Source: Halobaculum sp. CBA1158 (lineage in GTDB: Archaea > Halobacteriota > Halobacteria > Halobacteriales > Haloferacaceae). From it: a stretch of DNA of 64,000 nucleotides. The notes beneath the pieces were generated by a model that made no database searches, had not been told where the DNA came from, and saw only the letters and a list, made by a program, of their open reading frames with translations. The stretch spans positions 1 to 64,000 of the forward strand of contig NZ_CP090371.1 in the NCBI RefSeq assembly GCF_021431925.1, written 5' to 3'. The first letter of the stretch is position 1; every line of letters starts with the position of its first letter. The position numbers were made by a program, and so were the translations under genes. Shown one piece after another: positions 62,409 to 64,000 of this stretch.

Positions 62409-63140
62409 TCAGAACGTGTACGCCATCATCGCCTCGTCGACGTACTCGTCGCCGATGGTGTAGTGGTCGCGGCGGATCGCCTCCGTCTCCCAGCCGTGGT
62501 CGCCGAGGAACTCCAGGGCGGCGGCGTTCGTCACCGGGACGCTGTTGTACACCTTCCGGAAGCCGTTGGCCTCGGCCCAGTCGAGCCCGCGTCCCAGGAG
62601 CTTTCCGCCGATCCCGGACCGCCGGTACTCGGGAACGACCCCGACGGTCTGCTTGGCCGTCTCGCGCACCCGCGACACCTGGGGCAAGTCGAGGTGAGTC
62701 CACCCGACGATGGCGTCGTCGGCCACGGCGACGAAGAACACTCGCGACTCGACGGAGTTGTGCCGCGTCACCGTCTCCTCGTACAGCAACTGCTCGGCGA
62801 TGCTCTCGGCGACGACGTACGTCTCCTCGTCGGTGACTTGCCGGATCGCCGCCACGAGCCCCTCGAAGTCGTCCTGATCGGCCGGTCGGATGGTGAACGA
62901 CGTGTCGGCGCTCTCGTACTCCTCGACCGCGCCGACGTCCAGCGCGATCCGGAGGGTCCCCCCGTCGTCGTCGAGGTAGCCGCGCGACTCCAGGCGGTCG
63001 AGCTCCCGCTCGAACTCCTCGGCCGGTGCCGAGACGGTCTGCTGGACGACGAGACGGTTCGCAGTTCCGTGCCGCTCGACGTACTCGTATATCCGCTTGC
63101 TCACCTCGGACTCGAACGTGGGCCGCTCTGCGACCTCCAT
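62409..63140 (-). CDS. Winged-helix/GNAT acetyltransferase fusion
   Basis: 243 residues. Residues 1-75 (SEVSKRIYEYVERHGTANRL, EFERELDRLESRGYLDDDGG) look like a winged-helix domain. Residues about 80-243 are a GNAT fold with FTIRPADQDDFEGLVAAIRQ and the acetyl-CoA loop VVPEYRRSGIGGKLLGRG. It could be a DNA-bound acetyltransferase or a self-sensing regulator; substrate unknown. TATA-like GCTAAATCC about 25 bp upstream of ATG 63140. Converges with cbiE. Confidence 0.82.
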   Translation of the reverse strand: MEVAERPTFESEVSKRIYEYVERHGTANRLVVQQTVSAPAEEFERELDRLESRGYLDDDGGTLRIALDVGAVEEYESADTSFTIRPADQDDFEGLVAAIRQVTDEETYVVAESIAEQLLYEETVTRHNSVESRVFFVAVADDAIVGWTHLDLPQVSRVRETAKQTVGVVPEYRRSGIGGKLLGRGLDWAEANGFRKVYNSVPVTNAAALEFLGDHGWETEAIRRDHYTIGDEYVDEAMMAYTF

Positions 63141-63211
63141 ATCGGCCTATCGACCGCTCGGGATTTAGCGTTTGGCACGCGGTAGCATCCAACGTGATTA
63201 CGCGCGTTCGC

Positions 63212-64000
63212 CTACTCCCAGGGCTTCACGAGCACCTTCACCGCCTCGCGCTCGTCCATCATCCGGTACCCCTCGGGAACGCCGTCAAGCCCCACGGTCT
63301 CCGTGAAGATCGGCGAGGGGTCGAGGGTCCCCTGCAACACGTCGTCCATCAGTTCCTCGGCGTACGCCCGGACGGGCGCGACGCCGCCGCGCAGCGCGAC
63401 GTTGTCGCCGAAGAACGGGAACAGGTCGAGGCCGCCCTCCATGCCGTGCGGGACGCCGACGTAGCCGACGGTGCCGCCGGGGCGGGCGACCTCGACGGCC
63501 GTCTCCATCGCCGAGGTCGCGCCGACGCACTCGAGCACGTGGTTCGCGCCGCCGTCGGTGACGTCGAGCACCTCCTCGACGGCCGCCTCGCCGCGTTCGG
63601 CGACCGTGTGGGTCGCGCCGAACTCCTCGGCGATCGCGAGGCGGTCCTCGTGGTGGCCGACGGCGACGATCCGCTCGGCACCGAGCCGGCGGGCGGCGGC
63701 GACGCCGCACAGGCCGACCGCGCCGTCGCCCACGACGACCGCGTCCTCGCCGGCTTCCACCCCCGCCGAGCGGGCGGCGTGGTGACCCGTCCCCATCACG
63801 TCGGTCAGTGGAAGCAGCGATTCGAGCACGTCCTCGTCGTCGGCGTACCGGTCGGGCACCCGGACGAGCGTGCCGTCGGCGTGTGTCGAGCGGACGAACT
63901 CGCCCTGGCCGCCGCCGTTGTCGCCGCCCCACGAGTCGCCGTTCACACAGGAGGTGTGCAGTCCCTTTCGACAGAACTCACAGGAGCCGCAGGAGATGGC
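63212..64000 (-). CDS. Zinc-dependent alcohol dehydrogenase, 5' end outside window
   Basis: At least 262 residues; the start lies beyond 64000 on the minus strand. The visible N-terminal piece has the structural zinc cluster CGSCEFCRKGLHTSC (CX2CX2CX7C). GLCGVAAARRLGAERIVAVG with VVGDGAVG forms the NAD(P) fold. The C-terminus (GVPEGYRMMDEREAVKVLVKPWE) is the usual end of MDR alcohol dehydrogenases. The catalytic zinc ligands are off window. Substrate not known. Confidence 0.9.
   Translation of the reverse strand, partial: AISCGSCEFCRKGLHTSCVNGDSWGGDNGGGQGEFVRSTHADGTLVRVPDRYADDEDVLESLLPLTDVMGTGHHAARSAGVEAGEDAVVVGDGAVGLCGVAAARRLGAERIVAVGHHEDRLAIAEEFGATHTVAERGEAAVEEVLDVTDGGANHVLECVGATSAMETAVEVARPGGTVGYVGVPHGMEGGLDLFPFFGDNVALRGGVAPVRAYAEELMDDVLQGTLDPSPIFTETVGLDGVPEGYRMMDEREAVKVLVKPWE

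Overview
This window is chromosomal DNA of a halophilic archaeon (Halobacteria). The evidence is very high GC, strongly acidic proteins rich in Asp, Glu and Ala, archaeal information-processing genes (Orc1/Cdc6, PolD small subunit, RfcC, PriL, Hjc, RNase Z), short TATA-like boxes about 25-30 bp before start codons (leaderless style), and many GTGA/ATGA start-stop overlaps. Gene order (orc1, signal peptidase, polD small subunit at the very start; rfcC followed by archaetidylserine decarboxylase) resembles what I recall of Haloferax volcanii, so a member of the Haloferacales is my best guess. Base 1 is the ATG of orc1, so the record was probably linearised at the replication initiator gene. If so, the origin lies just before base 1, outside the window.

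Layout. 1-5.9 kb: orc1, signal peptidase, PolD small subunit, a GNAT enzyme and a methyltransferase. 6.0-10.25 kb (minus): a thiBPQ-like ABC importer, probably for thiamine, with a perfect inverted repeat between TATA box and start. 10.3-16.3 kb: an AI-2E-type permease, two divergent tandem-rhodanese sulfurtransferases, a SpoIIM-domain membrane protein and two small conserved proteins. 16.6-20.4 kb: uvrB converging on a MATE exporter, with repeats and hairpins between them. 20.5-26.9 kb: lipA, pdhABC (no E3 gene beside them) and threonine ammonia-lyase. 27.4-42.9 kb: mostly housekeeping genes, namely a DUF460 RNase H-like protein, a receiver protein, RNase Z, a DUF4382 lipoprotein, DoxX, RfcC, archaetidylserine decarboxylase, Hjc, a SWIM protein, PriL, an M29 aminopeptidase, 6-phosphogluconate dehydrogenase and a 2Fe-2S ferredoxin. 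43.1-43.4 kb: tRNA-Arg(CCG) with a partial 3'-end duplication. 43.7-62.4 kb: a large cobalamin (B12) locus. 62.4-64 kb: a winged-helix/GNAT fusion and a truncated zinc alcohol dehydrogenase.

The B12 locus is the centrepiece. CbtBA should import cobalt. CbiX, CbiL, CbiH (two copies), CbiF, CbiG, CbiT, CbiE and CbiC build the cobalt-corrin ring. CobN plus a fused ChlI/ChlD-type ATPase form a second, ATP-dependent chelatase. Interleaved with these, and often translationally coupled, are two free ferredoxins, a ferredoxin-like domain fused to CbiX, a protein that looks like a domesticated LAGLIDADG endonuclease, a DUF3209 protein and a beta-propeller. No CbiD or CbiJ/CobK is visible here, so these extra proteins are candidates for the missing steps. 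The intergenic promoter regions of the locus (before cbtB, before cbiT, and between chlID and cobN) share a 14-bp inverted-repeat motif, TTGW-N6-ACAA, which I propose as the operator of a B12 or cobalt regulon.

A second pattern not explained by genes is a set of intergenic hairpins that keep a loop like GAGCGAAGCGA but have different, fully paired stems. I see no CRISPR array, insertion sequence or rRNA gene.
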